64,000 nt of DNA from Epiperipatus broadwayi (GCA_028023455.1 JAQFVV010012673.1:538567-602566); one strand, 5' to 3'. Positions 13,186-24,075 are shown, counted from the stretch's first letter. Numbers and translations are program-made. The notes: generated by a model not told the origin, from the letters alone.

Positions 13186-13520
13186 ATATGTGCAATCATT
13201 GTTAATTGAATGTAAATGCATAAAAACATGAAGGGTACAAGCAATGAAGTTGTGGAAGAATAAATATAAACAAGTGATTATACAAAAATGGGTTATTGGT
13301 TTTTGTGCTGGGGTTGGGAAAAGATAAGGGGAATTTAGATATAAGGGTCATGGAGTTGACACAGATTATGTTGTGAAAATGGGATAGAGCAGGATAGAGA
13401 AGAATATGGGAAAAACTTAAGGCAGGAAATAAAAAGGGAAGGTAAAGTGGCTAACAAGTGTCTCTTAGCATTCTGTTTGAGAGATTCCTGACTCCATATA
13501 AGAAGAAGTCACAGTGCATC
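13186..13520 (+). pseudogene. 3' end of a second LINE family (copy 1)
   Basis: Same-family partner of the minus-strand copy at 53480-53960. Shared landmarks are 'gttaattgaatgtaaatgc' (the codons around the zinc-finger Cys), 'agggtacaagca', 'gggatagagcaggatagaga' with 'agaatatggg', and 'taagaagaagt' near the 3' end. Only the last codons of the ORF and the 3' untranslated region remain, with stops in frame. Confidence 0.65.
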
Positions 13521-14348
13521 ACATTATAATAATGTTAAAATAGATACTTAACATTCGGAAGGATTATTTTTATATAAATCAACTCCAATTAACCATGTTT
13601 AAATCATGACTTCATTGTATTGCGAGGTTTATATGAAAATAAACTCTATGCAAAGGTTATTCACCTATGTTTTAAAAACACTTATTGGTAGGTGAGTGCA
13701 AGCAAATTAATACCAATAGTACATGTCTAAAAGATTGTTTCCTTTCACATGATTTACATATATTTATATAACTTTTGTATATGACTTTTTATGTTTCCTA
13801 TATACTTCATTAATTCCCATTTTTAATGATAACCAACCTCTTATATAATTTAAGATATGTTCTTCTCTACATTTTAATAAAATTTAAATATCAAATTGTT
13901 CATGTAATTTTAAAAATTATGGTAGTATAATACATTAAATTTAATATCTTTTTCATGCATCCTTTACCTTTACAAGTAAATGCACTTTAAATTTATAGTA
14001 AATACTCAAGTACTGTATCATCTGAAACAGAACAATTATTTTTTTTTGCTTAAGTGATTTTCAATTTAAGTAAAGTTTATAGCAAAATAAAATTGTATTT
14101 TTTTACTTAATTCTAATTAAAATCATGTTTAAAAATAATAAAAATATATTAAAACAACACATTTATTTTTAAAATAAAAATTTCTTTCTTTTATGTGTCA
14201 TTAATTTAAATAATTGCTGCTATAATTCTAAACATGAAATCACTAAACCAATGAATGTAAATTTTATCTAATAAAAGCCATGGTAATGCTATGACAGGAT
14301 GTCAATACCAGTTTACTTCATTTATCTCTTTGTTTGTATCTTCTGCAG
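13521..14348. other. AT-rich DNA, nothing recognised
   Basis: Long A/T runs, no repeat family members seen. Confidence 0.5.
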
Positions 14349-14480
14349 CAAAAACACTCTACCATGACATAGAAAAATAACATGTCTTCTGGAAAAACAC
14401 GATTTCCATGCGAGAGCATGATAAAATTTTGGAACATCCGATTACTGAATATGGAATGTCCTTTTAAAAAATATGATTAA
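14349..14480 (+). other. candidate exon or short ORF behind a strong 3' splice-like site
   Basis: A pyrimidine-rich tract 'ttgtttgtatcttctgcag' ends at 14348 and is the best-looking 3' splice site in this part of the window. Downstream an ATG at 14382 opens a 32-codon frame (MSSGKTRFPCESM...) ending at 14480, with G+C content and codon mix unlike the surrounding DNA. No donor site was found within it. No family is recognised, and it could be chance in AT-rich DNA. Confidence 0.25.
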
Positions 14481-14603
14481 AATAAAAAAAAATACTCAGT
14501 TTGTGAAGAGAATTTCCAGATTAAATAATCACCATTATAATATCTGAAAACAGATAAAGACTTTTATTAATATGGATTAACAAAAAGCATGCTAAGAGTC
14601 AAG

Positions 14604-14713
14604 TGTTGGTAGCTGAGAGGTCAGTGCAACTGCCTTGCAAGCAAGCAGTTGCTTGCAGACAGTTGCCATGGGTTCGCTTCCCGGCCGATGCTTTGGCATA
14701 TGGAAAAAAAATA
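14604..14713 (+). mobile_element. tRNA-derived SINE, family D
   Basis: An RNA polymerase III-type A box (ggtagctgagaggtcagtg) and B box (gggttcgcttcccggcc) are enclosed by complementary ends (gtgttgg and ccgatgc), i.e. a tRNA-like cloverleaf with an extended anticodon/variable region. A short 'ttggcatatgg' and an A-rich tail follow. Other copies are at 31811, 48142, 50694, 54418, 54687 and 61442. Confidence 0.85.
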
Positions 14714-14869
14714 ACATGCTAAGTGGCTTCAAATACTTCATTTTAGTTGTACAGTGCAGTGTTAAAGTTTTAAATAAGATAAACTAATTTTATTTTTCCC
14801 ACATATTGATTTGATTTTCTTTTTTAAATGGTTGAGTTGGTGGTAACTTAGGTACTCTACATTAGTCAA

Positions 14870-14945
14870 GCATTGGTGCCCTAGCGGTTAGTGGCCCGGG
14901 TTCATTTCCTGCTCAACGCTTTGACATATATATATATATATATAA
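14870..14945 (+). mobile_element. tRNA-Gly-derived SINE, family E, internally deleted
   Basis: Resembles the element at 32239-32309: GCATTGGTG start, tagcggttag D-arm, cccgggttcatttcctg T-arm and tcaacgc 3' end. The anticodon arm is missing, leaving about 50 nt. The element runs into 'tttgacatata' and a TA microsatellite. Confidence 0.7.
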
Positions 14946-14949
14946 AGGT

Positions 14950-16290
14950 AGTCTACCTTAGATTATAATTAAATATACAAATCAGTATTCCATTAAACAA
15001 ACAAACCATTAACAAAGTACTTCTGGAAGCAATTATATTCAATACACTGAACTTGATTAAAAATTAGCAGGCTATTTCTTAAAAATTATAATGTATTCTT
15101 TCCTTTTAAATGAATTAGTAAATGTTTTTGGATATACTGTATATATTATTATCATCTTTACCCATGGATCCCTAATTTCAACTCTATCATATTCAACCCA
15201 TCATCCAGTACAAAATTTCTGACCAAACTCTCTCACTAAGAATACATTTCGCCAAACGACCTCTGCTATCAGGTGAGATAAATCTCCACATCTACGTTTT
15301 TTCCATTAATATGCAAGATCTCTTCACACCTTCACCAAATTGCAATTATTCACATATGTCAGATTCAGATCATCCTTACCTCACTACATGCATTTAATGA
15401 ACAATCTTCACTTGCCACATGGTCTAGAAATATCAAACACTTGAATACTCACTTCCATGCCGACAGGTTAATGTTTGTTCGTTATTTTTTGTCTTACTTT
15501 CTTATGACATAATGATTATAAATATATATTATCGTATGTGTGTTTGCATACATCTGCATTTTTTAACCAAGCTAATTCACGTGACCTCATTAATGTAATT
15601 ACCTATATTTTTTTACTTCAAATTTTAAACCAGTCACTGTATTCACAATGCGACATGCACCTAGTTATTGGTATCTTTGTTTTGGCGAACATCTGTTCTC
15701 TGAAATCATTTCCTGAACGAAGAATCAATTCAATTATCACTAATTGCTATAATACAAAGATTAATGCAAGAAATCTTCAATTCGATTGAGAAAGTGTTCG
15801 AGCAATAAACAAGCAAACCCAAAAGAATAAACGATGTCAATGGCGTATGATGCACATTGAATTAGATTTTAATAAGTCATTCAAACGCTTTTATGAATAA
15901 AAAACTTTAAGATAAAAGAAAAAGTGAAATCGTTCCAATACTATGATGTTTGTATGTATGTGTGCGTATATATATTAACACGAGTCATTATTATTCTGTC
16001 CATTACAGAATAAATATCTCAAATTCTAGTCCACTTTTATAATTATTACCTTTTTTAACCCACCTTCTATAATTACTACCTTCTTTTACTTTATATCACT
16101 TGAAAAAATTTCCTTATTTCTTTCACCCATGATATTTTTCTAAATCTTTTCCACTAATTTTTGAATCCAGATTAAGATCTCAATTAGCTACATATCTAAC
16201 TAAATTTATTTCGGGGTTTTTAGTTCTATCAATTTTGTTAGTGATAAAACGTTATTTTCTTACTAATGTACTTCTTTTCTTTTCTATTAC
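14950..16290. other. AT-rich DNA, no firm feature
   Basis: 15180-15480 is less AT-rich and may be a decayed coding remnant, but I could not match it to a family. The 83-codon frame at 15538-15789 has no recognisable domain and no splice context. Confidence 0.4.
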
Positions 16291-16292
16291 TC

Positions 16293-16571
16293 AAAACGTA
16301 TATCTTTTGATACTTAATTTTGTGGTCTGAAATTTATATATTACAGTAATAAAGAACTCAATCTTGGATTAAGAAATAAGCGTTGGTAAAACGTAATTAT
16401 TAAAAGCTTCGAAGTGCACTCGTATATTCTTACATATCTATTTTTATTCATAATATAACCAAATATTTATAGTGGCTATACTGTCTAAAAATATATTTCT
16501 TTTGATATGTAACTTTGTGGTATGATATATATAATATTTAAAATACAAGCAACATTTATATAATTGAAGTT
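16293..16571 (+). repeat. repeat R1, first copy
   Basis: Matches 20528-20793: shared words 'ggattaa', 'ggtaaaac', 'aagtgcac', 'ttttattcataat' and 'gtatttatagt' in the same order. It also holds an internal duplication ('ttttgatacttaattttgtgg' region at about 16300 and again at about 16500). In both places R1 lies immediately left of a family B foldback, so R1 and B travel or duplicated together. Confidence 0.6.
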
Positions 16572-17059
16572 TAAATGTAATTACAGGAGATTTGAACACA
16601 GACTTTCAAGCATTTTTATTCATTCTTCCATTTTATCTCATATAACCAATACACATGACTGCACATATATGAAAATGGTAAATGATCTCCAATAAATGTA
16701 TTTTGTGTTGAACCAGCATTCATCCGTTGGTCCAGATCGTCATCTCCCCACACACATATATAATCAGTACTTGGTTTATATTAAGATAGCAAATCTTCAA
16801 ACTTTAATGGACAGGGTTTAATCTACTCCACCCTACAACTCTTTAGCCATCCATATCATTGAAAATCTGATGATAGGCATGGCAATAATATTGGCATCAA
16901 CAATAAACTTGGGCATTCCATTATCAGATTTTCAATGGTGTGGACAGTGAAAACTTGGAGGGTGGAGTAGATTGAAGGGTGTCCATTAAAGTTTCAATGT
17001 TTGTTATCTTAATATAAACTAAGCTCTGGTGATATATATATATATATATGTGTGTGTGT

Positions 17060-17125
17060 GATGATCTGGACCAACTGATGAGTGCTGATTTCAACATGAA
17101 ATATGTATATCAGAGATTATTTATC
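17060..17125 (+). ncRNA. hammerhead-like ribozyme core, family B right arm
   Basis: Order seen: stem I 5' side 'gatctggaccaa', core CTGATGA, stem II segment (gtgctgatttcaacat), core GAAA, then 'tatgtata' in the stem III position, and a degenerate stem I 3' side 'gagattatttatc'. The GTG/CAT ends of stem II pair only weakly. This looks like a type I hammerhead with a minimal stem III; activity of this copy is doubtful. Confidence 0.45.
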
Positions 17126-17214
17126 TTTTTCACATGTGTTTGGTCAAGGTTGTTGGTTGTATGAGATAGAGTGGATAGCTGAAAACAGCTTGAACGTCTG
17201 TATTCAAGTCCCCT

Positions 17215-17224
17215 GTAATTATAT
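17215..17224 (+). repeat. target-site duplication of LINE, left copy
   Basis: GTAATTATAT here is repeated exactly at 20512-20521 on the other side of the LINE, marking a target-primed insertion. Confidence 0.85.
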
Positions 17225-20200
17225 CATCATCATCAACCATTATCAATCCACTGCAGGATGAAGGTCTCTTCAAGTTTAATCCATCTTCTCCGATCTTTAG
17301 CTTCTCTTTTCCACAACACCCCTGCACATTTTCTTATTTCATCCATCCATCTCACATGTGGTCTCTTTCTGGGTCTTTTACAATCTCTTGGAATCCAGTT
17401 TAAAATTTCAATTGTCCATCTATTATCATTTCTTCTAGCAATATGTCCAGCCCAATTCCATTTCAATCTTTTAATTTTTTCAATAAGGTCAGTAACACCT
17501 GTTTTTGTCTTACCCATACATTGCGTTTTCGATCTCTTCTTGTTACTCCTAACATACATCTCTCCATACTCCTTTGAGTGGTCTGAAGTCTCTGTATTGC
17601 TCTTCTATTGAGTATCCAAGTCTCAGATCCATAAGTAAGAACTGGTAAAACACATTTGTTAAAAACCATTCTTTTCAAACACATAGGCATATTTCCTTTT
17701 AGTATCAAGTTATTTCTACCAAAAGCACTCCAACCAAGTTTAATTCTATGATTAATTTCCTCCATTATGTTTCCATCTGTATTAATAATCTGACAAAGGT
17801 ATTTGTAACTGTTAACTTCTTCTAATTCTTCATAATCAATCTTTATTTTCATACTTTGAACAAATCGATTAAACATTACTTTAGTCTTTTTAACATTTAT
17901 CTTTAGTCCTACTTTTCTACTTTCATCTGCTAACTCCTGCAACATTTCCTGCAGCTCTGAAGCATTATTTGCAAAAACAACTACATCATCTGCAAAATCT
18001 AAATGACTTAAATACTCTCCATTTACTTTCATTCCTTTAGTTCCCATTTTAATCGACAAAATACTTCTTGCAGCACTGTAAAAAGTTTTGGAGATATGGA
18101 GTCACCTTGTCTTACACCTTTCTCAATGTTGATTTTTCCAGTATCATTATGTAATCTAATTGTTGCTGTTGCATTTTTATAAATATTCTTTAAAATATGA
18201 TAATATCCTGGATCTATACCTTGATGTTCCAATGCTTTAATAACTGAAGAAATGTGTATAGAATCGAATGCCTTTTCATAATCTACAAATCCAAAACATA
18301 ATGACAACTCATATTCATTTGTCCTTTCTATGACTTCTCTCAATACCTGGATATGATCTATTGTACTAAAACCACTTTTAAATCCAGCATGTTCTCTTGG
18401 TTGGTGGAAATCCAAAGTTCTCTGTAGACGAGTTGTAATTATCTTAGTAAAATTTTTCTATAAAACTGATAAAAGGCTGATAGGTCTGTAATTTCTAATA
18501 TCTTCTTTATCACCTTTTTTAAATATTAATAGTATTACTGCATTCTTCCAATCTTCCGGTACATCTTTATCATTTAGACATTTGGTATATAACTTTGCTA
18601 AAATTGTTTCTATTTCTTCACCTGCTTTTTTTAATATATCAATTATAATTCCATCATTTCCTGGAGCCTTTCCTTTCTTCATACATTTAATTGAATGTCT
18701 CACTTCTTCATTTAAAATTCTGGGCAATTCGGAAGATGTAATAGATATAGGAGGTACTTGTTCTTTATTACTATATAATTCTTGATAAAAATCTTCTACC
18801 AATTTCATGATGTCATCTCTCTTTTTAGTAATAATTCCATCTTTTTTTCTTATTGCAGATATAAATTTCCTACCAATACCAAAATGTTGTTTAACATTCT
18901 TGAGACTTTTATTTTCTTCTACAGCTTTCCTTGCTATTTCACAGTTATACTTTCTTATATCATTTTCAACTCTTTCCCGTACCATTTTACAAAATTCGAG
19001 ATATTCAATTCTTTTTAATACATCATTTTTGTATATCTTCATATTCCTTCTTTTCTTCATAAATTCTCTAGTCTCAGTAGAAATTTTATTAGTCAATTGC
19101 TGCTTTTTTCTACCAGCTATCTTTGTTGCAGTTTTTAAAAGTGTATCATTTATTTTCATATTAATTTCATTCAAATCTGTATCATGTTCAAAATCTCCTA
19201 ACATTTGAAACCTATTTGTAAGTTCTAATTTAAATTCATTAGAATGTTTCTGAAGATTAGGAATATCAACTGTAAATATTGTTTTTCTTAATAATTTTTA
19301 TCTCTCTAGTTTTACATTAACACGTAACTTACACCTTACTAATCGATGATCACTTCCTGTGTTAAATTTATTAAGAACATTACAATCTTGAAATATGTAT
19401 TTCCTGTTAGTCAAAATATAATCCAATTCTGCTGTACCTTCATTTGGATGCTTCCATGTCCATTTCCTTTTAACATTTTTCTCAAAAAATGAATTCATAA
19501 TATAAAGTTTTTCTTTTTCTGCAAACTCCACAAGTCTATGTCCTCTCTCATTTCTATTACCATAACCAAAATTACCTACAGCAATTTCATCTTTCATTTG
19601 TCTACCAATTCTAGCATTAAAGTCTCCCATAACAATTTTAAAATGTTGTTTACTCTGATCAAAATCCTTTTGTACATCCATATAAAAATCTTCTACTACT
19701 TCATCACTATGAGAACTTGTTGGGGCATAAACCTGAATTATCTGCATTTGGTATCTGCTATTAAGTTGTATAACTAATCTTGCAACTCTGTCCGATACAC
19801 CATCAATCTCCACATTATTGTTCTTCCACTTTTTATTTATAATGAATCCTACTCCACTTGTATTTCCAATATGTGTGCCTTTATAATAGAGTATATTTCC
19901 ACTTTTTAAATCAATTGTTTCTTCACCTTTTCTTCTAACTTCACAAAGTCCAATAATGTCCCATTTAATATAAGACAATTCTTCTTCTAATTCTTGCAAT
20001 CTTCCTTCACTTGAAAGTGATCTGCAGTTGTAAGTACCTAAATAAAAAGTTGTCATCAAATGGCAGCCTGGGTCCGCAATCAGGGGATTCTTGGCACCTT
20101 CCGCCTTCGGCCACCAACCGCTGCCTTGGCTGGTGACTTTACAGCCTCCTGGGAATAAGGGCCATGCTTTATTTTTGTCTGTCATAATTGTATATATGTA

Positions 20201-20511
20201 TTGGAAAAATATTTATCATTTACACAAACATTCATTCTGCCTTATCAGGCACTGAGAAGAAAGACCATGGTGTTTCTTGATCTTAAACTCAGAGGTAAAA
20301 AGCCAATAAACTCACCACACTGGCTAATGCATGTTGGTGAGCATCCCATCCATGTTCGTATACTATATGAATAATCACATAGTAATAACAGCTGCAACGA
20401 CAAGAACGTATGGAGTGGACATTAGCAATTTGCCCTGCTCGGTTCCTTTAAGGTCTCCAAGAGGAATCAAAGGGTCTCCTTTCAGTTAATAGCAAACTCC
20501 TTTCTGCAGCC
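17225..20511 (-). mobile_element. RTE-like non-LTR retrotransposon, nearly full length
   Basis: A 3.29-kb element in reverse orientation. It starts GCTGCAGAAAGGAG (20510 leftward), has a roughly 325-bp 5' leader, one long coding region (20185 to 17233), and ends in a short TGA repeat. An exact 10-bp TSD flanks it. A single endonuclease-plus-reverse-transcriptase ORF of about 1000 codons, absence of a separate gag-like ORF, total length near 3.3 kb and a short tandem-repeat 3' tail fit the RTE clade; the clade call rests on this layout, not on a phylogeny. Sister copies: 57422-60704 (nearly full length), 27379-28540 (5'-truncated), and relics at 968-1335 and 21071-22520. Confidence 0.9.
17233..20185 (-). 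pseudogene. endonuclease-reverse transcriptase ORF, four disabling lesions
   Basis: The protein would nick target DNA and reverse-transcribe the element RNA. From the ATG at 20185: about 45 residues of leader, then an apurinic endonuclease-like domain with YNCRSL, IIGLCEVRR, VMGDFNARIG and a terminal SDHRLVR. A reverse transcriptase follows with [29 protein letters not shown] and the catalytic FADDVVVFA, then the C-terminal region with RLKWNWAGHIARR. Damage: a TAA for Gln at 19298-19300, a TAG for Tyr at 18458-18460, a frameshift near 18030-18060 and another near 17500-17560. One codon is also missing near 18075 relative to the copy at 27 kb. Catalytic residues remain in the broken frames. 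The stop after WIDNG is the first TGA of the tail. Confidence 0.9.
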
Positions 20512-20521
20512 GTAATTATAT
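20512..20521 (+). repeat. target-site duplication of LINE, right copy
   Basis: GTAATTATAT, identical to 17215-17224. Confidence 0.85.
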
Positions 20522-20527
20522 ATATTG

Positions 20528-20793
20528 CTGTAATATGAATCCCGTTTTTGGATTAATAAAAAGTGCTGGTAAAACATAATGATTAAAAAACTTTGAAGTG
20601 CACAGATATATTTTTAAACGTCTAATTTTATTCATAATACAGTATAAGCAAAGTATTTATAGTTATTATAATATTAACTGCTATTTTTTATTTTTTTGAA
20701 AATAAAATCATTGGAAATTACTGTAATCATTTTTAGCATTAATTTTAATAAATGATTTTAATGAAATATAAATTATATACTTGGAGATTAGAT
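20528..20793 (+). repeat. repeat R1, second copy
   Basis: Second occurrence of R1 (see 16293-16571), again directly left of a family B foldback. Removing the LINE and one TSD would place this copy immediately after the first foldback, giving a tandem R1-B-R1-B arrangement. Confidence 0.6.
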
Positions 20794-21067
20794 GTAATTA
20801 TGGGAGATTTGAGCACAAACATTCAAGCTTCCTTCAGCTATTCACTCTATTTCATATAACCAATACACAAACCGAGTACTGAATATATATATATGTGGGG
20901 GGGGAGGGGATGATGATTTGGACCAACTGATGAACGATTCAGCACAGAATATATGTTGGAGATCATTTATCTTTTTTACATGTATGTTGCCGTGTGTATT
21001 AGCTGTATAAGATAGAGTGGATAAGTGAAAGGAGCTTGAAAGTCTGGATTCAAATCCCCTATAATTA
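20794..21067. mobile_element. short family B foldback element
   Basis: About 80-bp inverted ends: 'gtaattatgggagatttgag' on the left and the inverse 'gattcaaatcccctataatt' on the right. It contains one plus-strand hammerhead-like segment at 20911-20971 with CTGATGA intact, stem II's 3' side 'cagcac' retained, its 5' side eroded, and GAAA changed to AGAA. It is shorter than the copy at 16572 because the centre and part of both arms are gone. Confidence 0.65.
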
Positions 21068-21070
21068 CAT

Positions 21071-22520
21071 CAACTTTAGTACACTTTCTTGACTTTCTGC
21101 TTTATGTGATAGCTTTTAAAACATTTTCTGAAATTCTGAAGCATTATAAGTGTAGGCACAATAATATTTGTAAAATATAGATAACATAAATAATCTTCCT
21201 ATTTATTTTTATTCTTTAGTTTTGTTTTTTTTTTTCGTTCACAACAATCTTTCTGTAAAAGTTCTTTCAAATATTTTGAAAATATGAAATGATTCTATAT
21301 AATAGATATCAATATTTATAGTACCATTGCGCAAAGTAATCATGGATGTTACATTTTGATATATATATATATATATATATTCCAATTAGGTAATATTCTC
21401 GATTTACATCTTGATGTTTCAAAACTTTAATAACCTTCAAAATTCTTATAACATCAAATGACTTTTTAATTGACAAATTTCTATAATAAAAACACTTCAT
21501 AATCACTGATCTTTAACAACTACTCTTAAAATTTAGATATAATTTATAGAAGTGTAATCATTTTTAAATTCACTATTTCCCAGAAGATTTGTGAAGATGA
21601 CATTCTGATTGGACTATTTTCCATATCTAATATTAAACAGAGAATGTCTATAAAAATGTAAATTTCATTTAAATGTTCCAATTACTTTCAATAGTTAGGA
21701 ATAGCTTATAGGTTAGTATATACACAATACTTTGAGTCATATTTCAGTATCCTCTTTTTCAGGTGATGCTTGACTGACAGCTGATGATACTAGATTGGGA
21801 ATTGAACCTAGATTTTTAAATTCTTGGAATCTAAGGTAATGATGAACCAACAGAGTCAGCATTGCCTTAAAATTCCACATCCAAGAATTTACAGGTCCAG
21901 TTTGATTCTCATGCTACTACTGTCACTGGTCAGGCCAGCAACACTTGAAAAAAGAGAGGAGAGTAATATCTCTCAAAACTTTCAATATCCTAGAATCTAA
22001 AGATCCAGGTTTAATTCTCATGCTAGTACTGCTATTGGTCAGACCAAAAACACCTGTACAAGAGAAAAAAAATAATATCACTGAAAACGTGTTAAATACT
22101 AACCTATGTGCTATTATTAACAGTTGAATGTAATTGGAAAATTAAATAAAGTTTAAAATTTTTCTAAAGACATTAAATATTTAACATTAAATGATGGAAA
22201 CAGCCCGGTATATAAATACAACTTTTAAATTCAGTTTTATAACTTGAATAACTTCAATCTAATGATGCCTAAAAGTGGATCATCACAATTTTAGAAAAGT
22301 TCTTAAACAAAAGTAATAAAATACTGATAGGATTTGACTTTCTAATATCTTACTTTTCATCTTTCTTAAATATAAATATTACTATTGCAGTCATTCCTAA
22401 TATATCTTTGTCTTTTAGGCATTTGGTATATAGATTTGCCAATATACATTTTAATTGGTTTCACTTGTTTTTTAATATATGTACAAAAATTTACATATTT
22501 TTATAGGGTTTTTCTTTTTT
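21071..22520 (-). pseudogene. old RTE-like LINE relic, interrupted by a family C insertion
   Basis: Two blocks align with the LINE at 17225: 21071-21515 with about 17878-18290 (including 'ctgaagcattat' and 'catcttgatgtttc' words; translated, VIKVLKHQDVN resembles VIKALEHQGID), and 22227-22520 with about 18420-18650 ('ctgataggat', 'ggcatttggtatatagatttgcc'). The 3' end before 21071 is missing and the relic abuts the family B foldback directly. Family C sequence occupies 21580-22226. Frames are heavily broken. Confidence 0.7.
21580..22226. mobile_element. family C (PLE-type) arms, inverted pair
   Basis: The left arm (about 21580-21870) reads in minus sense and the right arm (about 21880-22226) in plus sense. 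The termini match: 'ttggactattttcc' left, 'ggaaacagcccggtatataaata' right. Both contain a tRNA-like B box and a degenerate hammerhead-like segment. The right side carries that module twice ('cttgaaaaaagagaggagag' at about 21942 and a second, weaker copy near 22052). Inserted into an older LINE relic. Confidence 0.65.
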
Positions 22521-22569
22521 ACAAATTTAAATGCATCTCATGCTCGATGTTTCAAAAGGTATTGCAAAT

Positions 22570-22770
22570 ACCCAAAAGCTAAACTCTCCATACAGTAGCA
22601 CCAGTAAAAATCAGAGTAATCAATGGATTCAAGAATATTTCCAAACATTCTTGCATCTATTGATTACTCTGGCTTGCATTGGTAGCACTACTGTAAGGAG
22701 AATTTAGCCTCTGTGTAAACAGCTTGTGTAAGCATAATAAATGGTGATTGTGTGATGTTTAGTGGACATT
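22570..22770. mobile_element. element A copy
   Basis: Inner termini 'gctaaactctccatacagta' and the inverse 'ctgtaaggagaatttagc'. Inside these, 'cagagtaatcaatggatt' is answered by 'atctattgattactctg', so the copy is nearly a pure hairpin lacking the central body. The right outer arm 'gcttgtgtaagcataataaatggtgat' continues to about 22760. Confidence 0.65.
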
Positions 22771-23119
22771 GATAATATAAGGGCTACTTTTGTTGACTTG
22801 TTCTGTACTACTAAATAATTACTGATAGACTTTTTCCACACATATATCTTGATGACCTTAAGATTTTTAATAATAGTGCCATGTTTTTTCTCTCACCATA
22901 TGATGCCAGATTGTAGTTAATAATTCCTATCCAGTCCTAGCTTATGGTCTTTATTAGTGAGAAAATATTAGATTTGGGAGCAATGTATCTAGAACTTATT
23001 TCTACACAATCTGCAATATTTTTCAACACACTAATGAGACCTAGTGTAAGCTTTACTAATTAATAGATTCTAGATGGTAATCATTAATAAATTCTTATCT
23101 AGTGCTTTTCTATCCAACA

Positions 23120-23660
23120 TTTGCAGACTACTCTAGTTTATGTCATGAATCAATGAGGATCTTTGGATTTGGTATCAGTACAACTGAAATTTATATCTAA
23201 TAGAACTTTCCTCTAACAGCTGTCATTTAATTCTTTGTTTTACTATCAAATTTTCAGCCCATACTGACAAACTTATTAGTATTTTCAATCTAACTCAACT
23301 TGTATGTATGATGATATAGATCTGAAACTGATGATATAGATCTGAAACTTATCCATTGTATGATTATGCAAGCAAATTGGCTTAGATTGAAAATATTGAT
23401 ATGTTCATCAATGTGAACTAGTAGCTCAATAGCAAAACAAAGGAATAAAAAATGACTGTTATAGGAAAGATGCATTAGATCAAAAGATCCATATAGGTCC
23501 AAAGTCCCATATGCCCTGTATCCATATCCAAAATTCTCACTGATGAAAGCCATAAATCAGAAAACAATCTAGGAATAAGATTAGGATAACATTTAATAGG
23601 GTTTTACATAACACTGCCATTTTGGTATCTATTGATTATTAAAGCTGACATTAGGCAGAA
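23120..23660. mobile_element. degenerate element A copy
   Basis: 23150-23190 resembles the 'tcagtgaggatctttggatct' segment. 23530-23650 resembles, in the other orientation, 'gatgaaggccacaagccagaaactag...ggattttatgcac...ccattgattac'. Boundaries unclear. A 22-bp tandem duplication 'gatgatatagatctgaaact' sits at 23310-23350. Confidence 0.4.
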
Positions 23661-23677
23661 TAATTAAGGTGAGAAAG

Positions 23678-23710
<33 letters not shown>

Positions 23711-23713
<3 letters not shown>

Positions 23714-24075
23714 TTCATGAAGGTTTGAGATGATGGTATTTTAGCTGTATTTATATATTGGACTATTTCCATAATCTAATATTAAGTGTTGAATGTCTTT
23801 AAAAAATTACCTTTATTTAAATTTTCCAATTACATTCAACTTCTGATAATAATACCCATGTTAGTATATTTACATAATTATGAGAAGTATAATTCTCTCT
23901 TCTTATGGTGTTTACTGACAGTATTAGCAAGGTAATCAAATCTGAACTCTTATACTGTTGAATATTGAATTTTAAGATAACACTCCACTCAATTAAGCCA
24001 CCCTGCCAAAAGCAACAATTAGTAGAAATTTTATATACTTATCTATGAGGGTCCTCCTGATTTCTTTGCTTTTTC
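23711..24075 (-). mobile_element. family C (PLE-type) inverted left arm
   Basis: Same arm as 34012-34400: 'gtatttatatattggactat' near the start, a tRNA-like region in reverse sense ending 'caattaagccaccctgcc', and 'atacttatctatgagg'. It pairs with the plus-strand arm after 24640. The hammerhead-like segment near 23884-23912 is degenerate. Confidence 0.65.

Larger units (their letters stand above)
16572..17224. mobile_element. family B foldback element (two inverted hammerhead-bearing arms)
   Basis: A palindromic element of about 650 bp. The left arm starts GTAATTACAGGAGATTTGAA and the right arm ends with the inverse (attcaagtcccctgtaattat). The arms are related over most of their length, through the 'cttcaaactttaatggacag' and 'gaaaatctgatgat' words, with an unpaired centre near 16890-16920. 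Each arm holds a hammerhead-like core; the left one is degenerate. The same sequence makes up the dimers at 29053 and 34921. The RTE-like LINE is inserted at its right edge. Confidence 0.75.

Noticed and set aside
15538-15789. 83-codon frame
   Set aside because: No recognisable domain, no splice context, composition typical of chance frames.
17258-20000. Plus-strand open frames across both large LINEs (for example 17258-17611, 18807-19208, 59736-59975)
   Set aside because: They are antisense to recognised endonuclease and reverse transcriptase codons; the minus strand has the motifs.
20186-20511. HDV-like self-cleaving ribozyme at the LINE 5' end
   Set aside because: Some RTE-type elements carry one, but I could not pair the five helices by eye from GCTGCAGAAAGG; a covariance search would be needed.
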